From the NCBI RefSeq assembly GCF_904846155.1, contig NZ_CAJGZP010000001.1, positions 2,294,001 through 2,358,000 on the forward strand: 64,000 nucleotides of DNA, written 5' to 3'. The notes beneath the pieces were generated by a model, which was given only the letters and a program-made list of their open reading frames with translations, was not told the origin of the DNA and did no database searches. This DNA is from Psychrobacter fulvigenes (GTDB lineage Bacteria; Pseudomonadota; Gammaproteobacteria; Pseudomonadales; Moraxellaceae). Positions 55,401-64,000 of the stretch are shown here, in pieces. Position 1 is the first letter of the stretch. Every line of letters starts with the position of its first letter. A program made the position numbers and the translations under genes.

Positions 55401-56198
55401 CTCACGGCCTTCTTCTAGCGGGAACTCTTTTGCGGGTAATATCTGAAACTGGGTAATAGGCTTAGAGATGTCTGGCAGTTTGTGCAGTAGGGATAGCGAC
55501 TCTTGTCCCATGCTCTGATCATTATTTGCAATCAATGCTTTGAGATCATCTTCGGTCAAGGTACGCTGAGTTTGCGGATGAAAAAAGCGAATGGTCTCGA
55601 TCTCATCATCAAACAAATCTAAGCGCAATGGGAATGGCTGCCCCATCGCAAAAATATCAATAATGCTACCACGTACTGCAAACTCGCCTGGTTCAAACAC
55701 ATTTTCAACGGCTCGATAACCCGCTTTTGCCAGTAGTTCGCGCTGGGTGTTGATATCAAAGGTGTCACCCACGCTGAGATCAAAGTGTTGACCAATCACC
55801 CAACTGGGCGGTGCAACACGCTGCATGAGCGTCTGTACAGATATGAGCAAGACCCCTGACGTTGGCATATCGGTAAGCAGGTTAATACGCTCACTGACAA
55901 TATCCTGATGCGGTGAGAGCTCATCATAGGTCAAGGTTTCCCAATCGGGAAACACGTAAGCATCGACACCGCAAAATGCCAGTTCAGTCTCTATCTGATT
56001 GAGTTGGTTCTGATCACGAGTTACCACGACTTTTAATCGATCCGCAACCTTCCTTAACGGCTCATCAACCAAACTTGCTAGCCACAAGCTACTGACTGCA
56101 CCATGGACAGGTGCAAGCCAACGCTTCTGAGTATCCTTAATAGGAAACAGCTGCTGATTAATAGGGGCAAATGCGTCAGTCAAAGCAGTGATAGGCAT
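52473..56198 (-). CDS. mfd: transcription-repair coupling factor
   Basis: Removes RNA polymerase stalled at DNA damage and recruits UvrA. Domains in order: UvrB-like region (about 1-330), RNA-polymerase-interacting CarD-like domain (VHIEHGIGRYNGL), RecG-like helicase with GDVGFGKTEVAMRAAF (Walker A), DEEHRFGV (Walker B), SMTATPIPRTLNMA, QLRGRVGRSHHQAYCYLL, and the C-terminal TRCF domain. The frame opens at 56294; ATG 56198 (MPITALTDAFAP) is a likelier start, giving 1241 residues, still longer than E. coli (1148). A polar insertion (about 420-450, QQSQPQLQTTSNKQQ) contributes. No strong SD. Confidence 0.94.
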   Translation of the reverse strand: MPITALTDAFAPINQQLFPIKDTQKRWLAPVHGAVSSLWLASLVDEPLRKVADRLKVVVTRDQNQLNQIETELAFCGVDAYVFPDWETLTYDELSPHQDIVSERINLLTDMPTSGVLLISVQTLMQRVAPPSWVIGQHFDLSVGDTFDINTQRELLAKAGYRAVENVFEPGEFAVRGSIIDIFAMGQPFPLRLDLFDDEIETIRFFHPQTQRTLTEDDLKALIANNDQSMGQESLSLLHKLPDISKPITQFQILPAKEFPLEEGREIFRTNFAEMFPNASSRKLELHKDVMAGIATSGLEYYQPLFFDLKDWEAESTLFSYLPSDALFITDELNSEKQADYWSQIQRRYEERRHDLDKPIVAPEWLYLLSNALNEQLNRYPRVILSARDELATMTDVAATDSEDMSLEQQSQPQLQTTSNKQQGLITLSALVPPQLSVNHQKAEPLAELLAFLELQAQTGTPVLIVAETAGRREILIELFKGKIDIKAYSSFEDFLATDHAHKAAQHNTLPHVGLTVAPIERGVYVPERLVLISETQLFGRQVLQTRRRRQSGVSEEFLVKSVTEMTEGSPIVHIEHGIGRYNGLITLDVGDGEQEFIHLKYADDASIYVPVANLQLISRYSGGDPALAPLHKIGSGKWDKAKQKALEQIHDVAAELLHMQARREAKVGIHFKIELSQYELFASQFAYEETPDQANAIHAVMHDMKQNQPMDRLICGDVGFGKTEVAMRAAFVAVSAGYQVAVLVPTTLLAGQHEDNFRDRFADWPVRIETLSRFGGKKHQQTVLADLAAGKVDIVIGTHKLLQEDVKFANLGLMVVDEEHRFGVRHKERIKAIQTNVDSLSMTATPIPRTLNMALSGMRDMSIIATPPARRLAIKTFVMQKTQALMKEAILRELLRGGQVYLLHNDVASIERMAETIRELVPEARVGVAHGQMQERQLEQIMQQFYHKKFNVLVCTTIIETGIDVPNANTIIIERADKFGLAQLHQLRGRVGRSHHQAYCYLLVPSIKGLKGDAKRRLHAIERANTLGAGFMLASEDLEIRGAGEILGKQQSGNMQAIGFSLYMDMLERATKAIKAGKEPDLNTPLSLTSEINLHSSALIPEEYLHDVHQRLLFYKRISNADDKEALTDIRTEMIDRFGTLPDQTKQLFAIHGLRLQAEPLKINKIDANSNSMTLEFAPDTPVDALAIIKLIQSDGQRYRMNGASGIRYSDADKLQTAQQRVTVIQELLRYFSEHIVDTL

Positions 56199-56396
56199 AG
56201 CAGATAGAATCAAGGTTAGGAAACAGAAGGCTATTATACGAGCATTTTGACCATTGACCAAACCAATGCCGTAACGGTTTGTCAATATCAACAAAAAACC
56301 CTATTACAGGCTCAATTTGTATCGTATTTGTGCAGTAAATTAAAATATGTTGTTGGAGTTAGAAATGATAGAAGCTTGCACTTTTGAATTTTAAAA

Positions 56397-56445
56397 ACAA
56401 AAAGCCCCAGTCTTTACCTGTAACCCAGTAGCAGACTGAGGATTT
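56397..56445 (-). terminator. rraA terminator
   Basis: CCTCAGTCT / AGACTGGGG with one mismatch and a long loop, followed on the minus strand by TTTTTG, about 37 nt beyond the rraA stop. Confidence 0.6.
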
Positions 56446-56481
56446 TATATAAACGTAGTACTTATGACAAACAGAAGTCTA

Positions 56482-57018
56482 TTAAGCGGTTAAAGGCTTG
56501 TCGCTTGCGATAATACCATTGTTATCCGCATAGACAAACATACTAGAAGTCAGAGTTAAGTCACCAAAGCTAATCTCTAAATCAGTCTGACCTTCGTCAC
56601 GGCGGGTAGATTTGCGCGGGATACAGCCTAACGCCATCACCCCGATATCCATCTCTGCCATGTCGTCAACATCACGTACACAGCCATAGACAATCACTCC
56701 GGCCCAACCATTATCAATCGCTGACTGCGCAATCATATCTCCTAGTAGCGCACAACGCATAGAACCACCACCATCAACGACCAGCACCTTGCCTTCGCCA
56801 TTTGTGTCCTTGCCATCGCTATTGAGCAATGCCTTAACTCGGCTATTATCTTCAAAGCACTTTACCGTCACAATCTCGCCACAAAACTTGTCTTTAGCAC
56901 CGAAACTATGAAACGATTTGCCTTCGATATTAGGTAAGCAAACTTGTGACTCAGGATTGGCGTCCAATAAATCACAGGTTACGAAGTTTTCTTTGGTCAT
57001 TGCTGTCGATTCTGACAT
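56482..57018 (-). CDS. rraA: ribonuclease E activity regulator RraA family protein
   Basis: A trimeric RraA-like fold protein of 178 residues. Motifs GKVLVVDGGGSMRCALLGDMIAQ, GWAGVIVYGCVRDVDDM and GVMALGCIPRKS are conserved in RraA and in the related HMG/CHA aldolases. RraA inhibits RNase E in E. coli; some family members are aldolases with metal at the Arg/Asp site (CVRDVDD), and which applies here cannot be decided from the sequence. SD GGAG lies before the ATG. A SDR-like gene lies 97 nt upstream on the same strand. Confidence 0.9.
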   Translation of the reverse strand: MSESTAMTKENFVTCDLLDANPESQVCLPNIEGKSFHSFGAKDKFCGEIVTVKCFEDNSRVKALLNSDGKDTNGEGKVLVVDGGGSMRCALLGDMIAQSAIDNGWAGVIVYGCVRDVDDMAEMDIGVMALGCIPRKSTRRDEGQTDLEISFGDLTLTSSMFVYADNNGIIASDKPLTA

Positions 57019-57114
57019 GGCTATACACTCCTTGTTGAAGGTTATTTACTTCTTCTATTTTACTTAGGCTATTTTTAATGATATGAAATACTGGTTAGTT
57101 ATTTTTATCTTATC

Positions 57115-57816
57115 TCAATTTTTTACCCGCGTCATTGCCAGCATTTGTTTATTTTCGATAATGTCTGTCGTATTTGGCACGGTTGCCTTACGAAATTTAC
57201 TACGCTCATACACCTCATGCGCAGCCATTGCCATCGCGATTGCCACACGTTTAGCAGAAATAGGATGCAAGCGTAACGACTCAGAAACCAACGGAGAGAT
57301 AAGCTGAAAAGCTTTTTGGCTGATACTCTCGAGCGGTCGGCCTTTGTGTTTTCCCAATAACAATGAAGGGCGAAAAATTACCAACTGCTCAAAGCCTAAC
57401 GCCATGATTGATTGCTCGGTTTCTGCCTTGACTTGATTATACAAAAACCGGCTGTCTTTATCGGCATTCATCGAAGACAACAAAAAGAAGTTCTTAACCC
57501 CTTTGTCATGGCATAGCTTGGCAAAGCTCACGTTGTAATCATGATCCACTTTTCGAAAGGCTTCATCACTACCTGCTTGCTTTCTAGTAGTACCAAGACA
57601 ACTAAACGCATCCGTTGAGCGATCGACACCCACACTGGCAAACACTTCTGCTAAGTTATCAAAATCGTTGACTTGATAAAAACGCATACTGGTGTTGATA
57701 TAGCGCGGTGGACGCCGTGCAATCACAACTAAAGTGTCATAAATCTCACTAAGCTGCTTGATAAGATGCTGTCCTACCAATCCTGTCGCGCCAATTACAA
57801 TCGCTTTTCGCTGCAT
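57115..57816 (-). CDS. NAD(P)-binding SDR-like oxidoreductase
   Basis: A 233-residue atypical short-chain dehydrogenase. The N-terminus AIVIGATGLVGQHLIKQL is the NAD(P)-binding Rossmann motif. SCLGTTRKQAGS and LLSSMNADKDSRFLYNQVKAETEQSI follow, with the active-site Tyr-x3-Lys as YNQVK. This matches the TIP30/HTATIP2-like branch (SDR a5). Substrate unknown. It is upstream of rraA on the same strand and might share a transcript. Confidence 0.82.
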   Translation of the reverse strand: MQRKAIVIGATGLVGQHLIKQLSEIYDTLVVIARRPPRYINTSMRFYQVNDFDNLAEVFASVGVDRSTDAFSCLGTTRKQAGSDEAFRKVDHDYNVSFAKLCHDKGVKNFFLLSSMNADKDSRFLYNQVKAETEQSIMALGFEQLVIFRPSLLLGKHKGRPLESISQKAFQLISPLVSESLRLHPISAKRVAIAMAMAAHEVYERSKFRKATVPNTTDIIENKQMLAMTRVKN

Positions 57817-58368
57817 ACCTTGTCCGTCTTCTTTTAGTTTTAGTCTTAAAATAAAACATCGTCTTCAAATATTGCGTATTACACGGCTATCAATCATTTT
57901 AAACACTGTATATTTTAAGTATGATATATATGTATGGCCTTTATTCTGTCTTACTTTTAAAACATACCATTAGGCTATCATACCTAAGTTAGAGTATGAC
58001 AGAGGCGATTAATCAATAATTTATTGTAAGAGATTTTATCATAGCGATTGGCATCAACCGACCAGCAGCTGGTGACAATTTGCTGATTCTACGAATAACC
58101 AAGCCTAATCAAAACTTCTTTACGCATTAGCCGTCAAATATATTGTCCTTAGTGCAATAATTTGCTAAGATGTTCGGCTTTACACGTCAACGCTATTTAA
58201 TTATTCCAAATGGCTTTGACGCTTGCGATGATCTCTTGATATTAGATACCTTAATATTAGACATCGACATCATGTTTGACGAGACGGCTGCTCGTCACCG
58301 ATGATTGTTAAACCTATTATTGCAACCAACATTCATATTTTTATCTGTCTTTCATAAAGGAGATACGC
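57817..58368. other. divergent intergenic region, 552 bp
   Basis: Between the SDR-like gene and rpsT. Holds the rpsT promoter (see 58143-58171) and a 5' leader of about 190 nt. I found no RNA gene or ORF with an SD. Confidence 0.4.
58143..58171 (+). promoter_or_regulatory. candidate rpsT promoter
   Basis: TTGTCC (58143-58148) and TAAGAT (58166-58171) with a 17-bp spacer; each matches the sigma-70 boxes at 4-5 of 6. It would make a leader of about 190 nt. Confidence 0.4.
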
Positions 58369-58635
58369 GTGGCTAATACTGCACAAGCTCGTAAACGCGC
58401 CCGTCAAAACACCAAACGTCGCCAAGAATCTGCGTCACAACGCTCAATGGTTCGTACTTATTTAAAGCGTGTTGATGCGGCTATCGAAGCAAAAGATTAT
58501 GACTCAGCTACCGAAGCTTTCAAAAAAGCGGTACCTGTTCTAGATCGTATGGCTGACAAAGGCGTTATTCATAAGAATAAAGCTGCTCGTCGTAAGAGCC
58601 GCTTAAACAAAGCTATCAAAGGCTTACAAGCTTAA
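58369..58635 (+). CDS. rpsT: 30S ribosomal protein S20
   Basis: A basic ribosomal protein of 88 residues bound to the 16S 5' domain. [20 protein letters not shown] at the start and [21 protein letters not shown] at the end are the S20 signatures. It starts with GTG, with a strong SD AAGGAG 6 nt upstream; S20 genes often use rare starts (TTG in E. coli) as part of autoregulation. Own terminator. Confidence 0.98.
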   Translation: MANTAQARKRARQNTKRRQESASQRSMVRTYLKRVDAAIEAKDYDSATEAFKKAVPVLDRMADKGVIHKNKAARRKSRLNKAIKGLQA

Positions 58636-58665
58636 GATTTGCTGCGCTCACATTACGTGCTAGCG

Positions 58666-58695
58666 AAAACCTTGTCCCTGTGACAAGGTTTTTTT
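58666..58695 (+). terminator. rpsT terminator
   Basis: AAACCTTGTC / GACAAGGTTT with loop CCTGT, followed by five more T, 31 nt after the stop codon. Confidence 0.9.
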
Positions 58696-58729
58696 ATGCT
58701 TGTTCAAAAAGATAAATTTAATACAAACC

Positions 58730-59569
58730 TTATGTCCATTTGACCTCTGGTGGCAATAAGAGTTTATTGGGATGAAACCCTGACAAGCGATAGCCCTCTA
58801 ACAAGCTGTTAATCGGACGCACATAGACCTCACCGCGCCAAACAAAATACGCACTAGCCTGCTCAAACGGTTTATCATCGAACCACAAAAAGACCCCTTC
58901 CATCATCTTTGGCCAGTCATTCCAATCAATCTCGATGACATCGAGCATGACTGCCAAAAAGGCAGACAGTAACGTATCATGGCTAACTGCTAGCATTAAA
59001 TGACCCTGCTGCGGCTGATTTTGGTAAAAAAGTGATAAAAGATCTAAACCACCCTGATAGGCATTCTTGGTACCTTCAAGGTTTCCTTGCAAAAAACGAT
59101 TGATAAAATTAAGCACACCAATCTCTTTAAACACTTGATTGGCAATATCAGGCTCTGTCACTAAGCTACCAGGCTCTACTAATAGCGACTGATGTTCAAT
59201 ATGCCGCTGTAGACCAGCACCCTCTTGCATCAGCTGCGCGGTATCTATACAACGTCCGATAGGGCTTGAGATACTGTCCACATTAAGTGAGTATGGCAAA
59301 TGACCTGCCAGCCAGCGTCCCCATGATTGTGCTAATACGCGGCCTTTTGGCGTCAGTGGCAGCTGATAACTGGCAAAGCCATTACCGTCAGAGCGCTCAC
59401 GCAAGGAGTGTCTGGTAAATAAAATAAGACGCTTATCAGTCGGTAACAAGCTGACCGAGGAGATCATACTGTCAGGTAGGTGCGCAGGTGCTGGCGCAAT
59501 TGGATTTTTGGTCACAGGGGCAGCATCAGTCTGTCGTTTGGGTATATTAGAATCAGGTAGTTTACTCAT
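58730..59569 (-). CDS. histidine phosphatase family protein
   Basis: A 279-residue phosphatase-like protein. The catalytic His is in LFTRHSLRER near residue 54, with second motif SSPIGRCIDTAQLM and the distal catalytic pair in AVSHDTLLSAFLA (His-Asp), an order found in the acid-phosphatase branch of the superfamily. No clear signal peptide, so the location is uncertain. The N-terminal 45 residues are polar and Pro/Ala-rich. Substrate unknown. Confidence 0.8.
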   Translation of the reverse strand: MSKLPDSNIPKRQTDAAPVTKNPIAPAPAHLPDSMISSVSLLPTDKRLILFTRHSLRERSDGNGFASYQLPLTPKGRVLAQSWGRWLAGHLPYSLNVDSISSPIGRCIDTAQLMQEGAGLQRHIEHQSLLVEPGSLVTEPDIANQVFKEIGVLNFINRFLQGNLEGTKNAYQGGLDLLSLFYQNQPQQGHLMLAVSHDTLLSAFLAVMLDVIEIDWNDWPKMMEGVFLWFDDKPFEQASAYFVWRGEVYVRPINSLLEGYRLSGFHPNKLLLPPEVKWT

Positions 59570-59676
59570 GGCAGCTAGCGTAGCAGAATTTTTGTCTTAA
59601 GTGAAAGAAATACAAACTGAGTAACGATATAAACTCTAAGTTTACAATGTTCTAATATTTGAACTCCAAAAAAGCA

Positions 59677-60471
59677 TTAGATTTCAATCACTTTATCCCA
59701 TGCAAACTCTATTTCAGTACTACTGACTTCATTTGGATAAGCACGAGGATTGACAATCACACGCGTGTTATGAATTTGATAATCAAATGCCTCATGCGTA
59801 TGTCCATGTACCCAAAGCGTAGGCGCCCACGACTCATGCATCCAAGCACTAAAGTCGCTTACAAAAGCGGCATTACTTGGCAAGTTAGCATACTTCTCAG
59901 ACACAGATAATGGGCTGATACTATGATGACTCATTACCACTGTTTTTTTACCAAGCGTTTTTGCCGTTATCAATGCTTGTCGTAACCATTGACGCTGCTT
60001 GGCATGGATTTGCATCGATACTTCAGGTGAAAAAAGATCACTCCCCGCATAAATCTGCTTATAGTCACGCATAAAACGCCTAGCGATCACCATCGTATCT
60101 TCATGGGCTTGGTATTGATAATCCGTCCATAGCGTACAGCCTAAGATACGTATATCACCGATATCAATATACTGACACTGTAAAAATCGCACACCTTGCC
60201 CAGAGGCTTCATTATAATTGTCCCAAGTCGCCAGTTTTTGATCAAAATGCAGCACATCTTCACTAAAATACTCATGGTTGCCAGCGATAGTGATAATTGG
60301 CACTTGCAATCTTGCCGCCTGCTCCTGCAGCCACGGCATACCACTATCACTGTTGGCAGTATCCCCTGCTACGAGCACCAAGTCCGCATCTGTCTTGGGG
60401 ATATGCCCCATCGGATGCGACTGACGAGCATAGCTATCGATGTGTAAATCGCTTAAAATCTGTAATTTCAT
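59677..60471 (-). CDS. metallophosphoesterase family protein
   Basis: A calcineurin-like phosphoesterase of 264 residues. Metal ligands follow the family order: LSDLHID (Asp-x-His), DLVLVAGDTANS (GD), GNHEYF (GNHE), VVMSHHSIS (His) and LWVHGHTHE (GHTH). The start was set at ATG 60471 (MKLQILSDLHID), the usual family beginning, instead of the upstream TTG. Probably cytoplasmic; substrate unknown. Same strand as the histidine phosphatase gene but 108 nt apart. Confidence 0.88.
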   Translation of the reverse strand: MKLQILSDLHIDSYARQSHPMGHIPKTDADLVLVAGDTANSDSGMPWLQEQAARLQVPIITIAGNHEYFSEDVLHFDQKLATWDNYNEASGQGVRFLQCQYIDIGDIRILGCTLWTDYQYQAHEDTMVIARRFMRDYKQIYAGSDLFSPEVSMQIHAKQRQWLRQALITAKTLGKKTVVMSHHSISPLSVSEKYANLPSNAAFVSDFSAWMHESWAPTLWVHGHTHEAFDYQIHNTRVIVNPRAYPNEVSSTEIEFAWDKVIEI

Positions 60472-60613
60472 ACTATTCAATACAACCAAAAAATGTCAAT
60501 AAATAGAAAACAGTGTAACACTTAGCTTTGCGCAGTTAAAAAGTAAAAAAGACAACTCAGGTGAGCTGTCTTTTTTATTATATTTCAAAAATAGATATTC
60601 CGTTTTACTCTTG

Positions 60614-61315
60614 TTAAATACCTTGCAAAATTTTATGTAGCTTTGCAGTAGGGTCTGGCGCTTGAGTAATAGAGCGACCGATGACCAGATAATCTGCGCC
60701 ATCTTCTAAAGCCTGCTTTGGCGTGCAGATACGCTTCTGATCATCCGCATTGTCTTCAGGTAAGCGGATACCAGGAGTAATCAGTTTGAAGTCATGACCG
60801 CACAGCTCTTTTAGCGCCTTTGCTTCTTGAGCAGAGCAAACGACACCATCAAGACCTGACTGCTTCGTGAGCTGCGCTAAACGGCTCACTTGCGACTCTA
60901 GGCTATCAGTGATACCAATCTGAGGTAATACATCTTCGGTCATAGAGGTGAGCACTGTAACGGCTATTAGTAGCGTCTCATAGCCACCTGCTACTAATCG
61001 CTCCTTCGCTAGTGACATCGCTGCACTACCCGCGCTGGCGTGCACGTTCACCATCCACACACCAAGCTCAGCCGCTGCTAATACTGCTTGAGCAGTGGTA
61101 TTAGGAATATCATGAAATTTTAGATCTAAAAACACCTCAAACTGACGCTGATGCAAAGCTTTTACAATCTCAGGGCCTGAGCGCGTAAACAGCTCTTTAC
61201 CTACTTTTAGACGGCACAAGGTAGGATCTAGAGTATCAGCTAATGAGAGTGCCGCATCCATCGTATTATTGTCTAAGGCAACAATAACAGGGGAAGTCAT
61301 GGTTTTTTTATTCAT
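60614..61315 (-). CDS. pyrF: orotidine 5'-phosphate decarboxylase
   Basis: Makes UMP from OMP. At 233 residues it is normal. The catalytic Asp-Lys-x2-Asp region is [15 protein letters not shown], and the C-terminus has the phosphate loop [14 protein letters not shown] and LITPGIRL. Two in-frame ATG codons (61315 and 61300) are each preceded by the same AAAAAAACC stretch and lack an SD, so the start is ambiguous; the second ([10 protein letters not shown]) is the commoner family start. It follows lapA after about 80 nt in the conserved ihfB-lapA-pyrF order. Confidence 0.96.
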   Translation of the reverse strand: MNKKTMTSPVIVALDNNTMDAALSLADTLDPTLCRLKVGKELFTRSGPEIVKALHQRQFEVFLDLKFHDIPNTTAQAVLAAAELGVWMVNVHASAGSAAMSLAKERLVAGGYETLLIAVTVLTSMTEDVLPQIGITDSLESQVSRLAQLTKQSGLDGVVCSAQEAKALKELCGHDFKLITPGIRLPEDNADDQKRICTPKQALEDGADYLVIGRSITQAPDPTAKLHKILQGI

Positions 61316-61395
61316 GGTTTTTTTTTACTTTGTATCAGAATTATAGAAATATTATATATAAGGGTTTTCTAGCAATGGTCTGACCCATCATCAAA

Positions 61396-61803
61396 TCAGT
61401 CACGTTTACGCTTAGTCAGAGTAGCCCCTTCATCATGAGTATTCTCTGATGCATCGTGCACCTGAGCGGCAGTAGCGCCATAGACGGCTTCCTCTACCGT
61501 TGGTGCCGTTGCCTGACGATCGATAACGGCATTTGCTTGCGTTACCTGCTCCTGCAAGTTCTTATTTAACTTTTGCAAGCGAGATATCTCCCACTTGTTT
61601 TGTAATACACGGAACATCAAGAGTGCCAATAGCATCCCAATCACAATACCCAGTATCAAGCATAGTATGAGTAATAGCCCTAAATTCATGGCAGGTGCTT
61701 GAGAGAACAATAAATTCACACCCACTTCGGTATTATTAGCCAATACCAAACCAAGAGAATAGGCAAAGCTCAAAAACAATAAGACAAACAGTAAAAATCG
61801 CAT
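61396..61803 (-). CDS. lapA: LapA domain-containing protein (DUF1049)
   Basis: A 135-residue inner-membrane protein. Two TM helices (about 2-22 and 42-66) are followed by a cytoplasmic coiled coil (NKWEISRLQKLNKNLQEQVTQ) and a polar tail. It matches E. coli LapA (YciS), which works with LapB to control LpxC and lipopolysaccharide synthesis. It lies between ihfB and pyrF, but no lapB follows it in this window, unlike E. coli. Confidence 0.88.
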   Translation of the reverse strand: MRFLLFVLLFLSFAYSLGLVLANNTEVGVNLLFSQAPAMNLGLLLILCLILGIVIGMLLALLMFRVLQNKWEISRLQKLNKNLQEQVTQANAVIDRQATAPTVEEAVYGATAAQVHDASENTHDEGATLTKRKRD

Positions 61804-61984
61804 TATCTATATACCTCAGTTCTCAATCATATAGGACACTTACTTGATAACAGTATGCTTGATAAGCATATGCCATTAGTCAGCATCACTCGAGTTATAA
61901 CTTGTAACTTATGGCTCACAACTGCTTAAGTAATTGGTTATGTAGAAAGTTTATAAATGCTCAAACATTCTAAGTGTTTTTTTA

Positions 61985-62287
61985 TTAGACTGCTACTTTT
62001 TCATTTACTGCTTCACGTAGCGCCTTACCAGGCTTAAAGTGTGGAATGGCCTTGGCAGGCACTGGCACACTCTCTCCCGTTTTAGGATTTCGACCTATAC
62101 GAGCGCGGCGGTGATGCAAGCAGAAACTCCCGAAGCCGCGGACTTCGACTCGGCCATCATTTGCCAAAGTATCTACCATCAAATCCAATATCTCACGTAC
62201 TGCGTCGTCTACTACTGTTTCCGCCATCGTGTCACAGTTAGCACTCAAATTGTTAATAAAATCGGATTTATTAATCGCTTGTTGCAT
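61985..62287 (-). CDS. ihfB: integration host factor beta subunit
   Basis: A 100-residue DNA-bending protein that pairs with IhfA. The body matches IHF-beta: NKSDFINNLS, GRVEVRGFGSFCLHHRRARIGRNPKTGESVPVPAKAIPHFKPGKALRE, with Pro in the intercalation loop. It lies downstream of rpsA, the usual partner. The SD before the ATG is AAGGCAAG-like and weak. Confidence 0.96.
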   Translation of the reverse strand: MQQAINKSDFINNLSANCDTMAETVVDDAVREILDLMVDTLANDGRVEVRGFGSFCLHHRRARIGRNPKTGESVPVPAKAIPHFKPGKALREAVNEKVAV

Positions 62288-62661
62288 TATTACGCTTGCC
62301 TTCTCATTTTGTAGTTATCCTCTTTATCTAATAGCAGTAACCTTGAATAGTTATTTAATAAAAATCCTATTCATAACTAAACCATTAGTAATAAAGACTG
62401 GTTCTACAGTTAAGTTAATATTTAATTATCGCTTAATATCTTTATTTTCAGAGTACCATCAAGCAGCTAAAAAAACTCTACTCATGAGCCTTTATGTACT
62501 CCAAAAGCTTATAGTCTTCAAGTACTTAGTCCTAGTTTACATTTCGTTACTCAGGGTTGCAAATGATAACGGAATTTATTGTAAATGGAAATGGTAGTTT
62601 AAGCAATTAAAGCAAAAACTTCATAAATCGTATTTTTGGAAACTAGAAATAATTTACTCAT
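62288..62661. other. rpsA-ihfB spacer
   Basis: About 370 bp, AT-rich, with no ORF on the minus strand that has an SD. It should contain the ihfB promoter. The plus-strand ORF at 62229-62597 overlaps ihfB and was rejected. Confidence 0.35.
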
Positions 62662-62689
62662 AAAAAAAAGCGACCGAGGTCGCTTTTTT
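62662..62689 (-). terminator. rpsA terminator
   Basis: AAAAAAGCGACC / GGTCGCTTTTTT with loop GA, trailing T-run on the minus strand, 43 nt past the stop codon. Confidence 0.9.
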
Positions 62690-62731
62690 CTTATAACTTG
62701 CTATTAAAAACAATCTACAGTTAGCAAAAGC

Positions 62732-64000
62732 TTACTGCATTTGCTCTTTGATTAAGTCACCAATTGTTTTTGGCTGGGCATCAGTCGACTGTGGCGCGCT
62801 GCTGCTACCTAGATCTTTAATCGCTTGACGCTCTTCAGCTTCGTCTTTCGCTTTGATAGACAGGCTGATGTTGCGTGTTTTGCGGTCAACACTGATGATC
62901 TTAGCTTCAACATCGTCACCAACTGTTAGATGCTTAGTTGCATCTTCAACGCGGTCACGCTGAATTTCAGAGGCACGTAGATATGCTTCAACTTCTTCAG
63001 CTAGCTCAATAGTAGCACCTTTAGCGTCTACTTCTTTCACTTTACCATTTACGATAGCACCGCGGTCATTAGCGACTAGGTATTCGTTGAATGGATCAGA
63101 GCTTAACTGCTTCACGCCTAGGCTGATACGGTTGGCTTCTGCATCTACAGACAATACCATTGCTTCAACGGTGTCGCCTTTGTTGTAGTTACGAATAGCG
63201 TCTTCGCCAGTTTCGTTCCAAGAGATATCAGATAGATGAACAAGACCATCAATACCACCATCTAGACCGATAAAGATACCGAAGTCAGTGATTGATTTGA
63301 TAGTACCAGTGATTTTGTCACCGCGCTCATGCTTCTTATCAAACTCATCCCATGGGTTGGCTAGAGTTTGTTTGATGCCTAAGCTAATACGGCGACGCTC
63401 TTCGTCGATATCAAGAATCATAACGTCAACTTCATCACCCACTTGCACTACTTTTGATGGGTGGATGTTTTTGTTGGTATGATCCATTTCTGATACGTGG
63501 ACTAGACCTTCAATACCTTCAGCGATTTCAGCAAAGCAACCATAATCAGTTAGGTTGGTTACGCGAGCTTTAACGATGCTACCTACTGGGTAAGTGCCGC
63601 CAACGTTATCCCAAGGATCAGTACCAAGTTGCTTAAGACCTAGGCTAACGCGGTTACGTTCGCGGTCAAACTTCAATACTTTAACTTTTAGATCCTGACC
63701 AACTTCAACCACCTCAGATGGGTGCTTGATACGGCGCCATGCCATGTCAGTGATGTGAAGTAAACCATCGATACCACCAAGATCTACGAACGCACCATAA
63801 TCAGTAAGGTTCTTAACGATACCTTCGATCTCGATACCTTCTTCAAGCTTGTTCAATAGCTCTTCGCGCTCAGCTGAGTTCTCAGCTTCCATAACTGCAC
63901 GGCGGCTAACCACAACGTTGTTACGTTTTTGGTCAAGCTTGATTACTTTGAATTCTAGCTCTTTGCCTTCAAGATGCGTCGTGTCACGAATAGGACGTAC
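62732..64000 (-). CDS. rpsA: 30S ribosomal protein S1, C-terminal part (cut by window end)
   Basis: An mRNA-binding ribosomal protein made of S1 repeats. The window holds the last four or so repeats: [78 protein letters not shown] and a degenerate one ([26 protein letters not shown]). The frame stays open through 64000 ([19 protein letters not shown]), so the start and first repeats lie outside. The C-terminus ends [11 protein letters not shown]. ihfB follows on the same strand. Confidence 0.97.
   Translation of the reverse strand, partial: VRPIRDTTHLEGKELEFKVIKLDQKRNNVVVSRRAVMEAENSAEREELLNKLEEGIEIEGIVKNLTDYGAFVDLGGIDGLLHITDMAWRRIKHPSEVVEVGQDLKVKVLKFDRERNRVSLGLKQLGTDPWDNVGGTYPVGSIVKARVTNLTDYGCFAEIAEGIEGLVHVSEMDHTNKNIHPSKVVQVGDEVDVMILDIDEERRRISLGIKQTLANPWDEFDKKHERGDKITGTIKSITDFGIFIGLDGGIDGLVHLSDISWNETGEDAIRNYNKGDTVEAMVLSVDAEANRISLGVKQLSSDPFNEYLVANDRGAIVNGKVKEVDAKGATIELAEEVEAYLRASEIQRDRVEDATKHLTVGDDVEAKIISVDRKTRNISLSIKAKDEAEERQAIKDLGSSSAPQSTDAQPKTIGDLIKEQMQ

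Noticed and set aside
62229..62597. 122-codon plus-strand ORF overlapping ihfB
   Set aside because: Antisense to the 5' part of ihfB and its leader; composition reflects AT-rich spacer.
1..64000. CRISPR arrays, toxin-antitoxin pairs, restriction-modification or other defence systems
   Set aside because: No regularly spaced repeats and no gene products of these families were recognised anywhere in the window.

Overview
The window is a chromosomal segment from a gammaproteobacterium of the family Moraxellaceae, most likely Psychrobacter. The reasons are the moderately AT-rich base use (judged by eye, not computed), the protein sequences, the alaS-lysC-csrA, prmA-DUF3426-fis-purH and rpsA-ihfB-lapA-pyrF gene orders, and a tmRNA tag reading ANDETYALAA. 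Most of it is housekeeping sequence. No CRISPR array, defence locus, secondary-metabolite cluster or complete prophage is visible.

Layout. 1-1.4 kb: rpsF-rpsR-rplI behind a leader that folds like the S6:S18-binding motif. 1.5-4.1 kb: ssrA (tmRNA) followed by a 2.2-kb segment holding one beta-helix gene and closed by a decayed copy of the tmRNA 3' end plus terminator, like a small relic island. 4.2-8.9 kb: a permuted NlpC/P60-like protein, a carboxylesterase, a CreB/CreC-like two-component system and a small orphan ORF. 9-14.5 kb: prmB-aroC (minus), an L,D-transpeptidase, an aspartate dehydrogenase and a small membrane protein. 14.9-19.3 kb: a DUF389 membrane protein, a decayed IS630-family element and a YkvI-type transporter. 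19.4-24.8 kb: alaS, lysC, csrA and a HopJ-family gene.

24.8-27.3 kb: two insertion sequences side by side between the converging hopJ and yeaC genes. An IS4-family element split a terminator palindrome and carries a replacement terminator in its own end. A zinc-ribbon IS256-family element landed exactly on the yeaC stop codon, leaving a perfect 8-bp duplication. 27.3-32.7 kb: yeaC-nadK, a Bax-inhibitor-1 family protein and a CcoI-type copper ATPase. 33-41.2 kb: mrcB, a TPR lipoprotein, prmA, a zinc-ribbon membrane protein, fis and purH. 41.3-43.8 kb: ppiD and hupB (minus). 44.3 kb: an uncharacterised anchored SCP2-like protein.

45.2-51.6 kb: the full isc iron-sulfur cluster operon (iscR-S-U-A-hscB-hscA-fdx) with a type-1-like IscR box on its promoter and unusually long, structured spacers, including a terminator-like hairpin between iscU and iscA. 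51.7-57.8 kb (minus): HIT protein, mfd, rraA and an SDR-like protein. 58.4 kb: rpsT. 58.7-64 kb (minus): a histidine phosphatase, a metallophosphoesterase, pyrF, lapA, ihfB and rpsA, which runs off the right edge.

The most interesting signals are small and structural: the tmRNA-flanking att-like repeat, the terminator swap by the IS4 element, the A-tract frame break in the zinc-ribbon transposase, the internal lysC start and the structured spacers of the isc operon. No wholly new multi-gene system could be supported.
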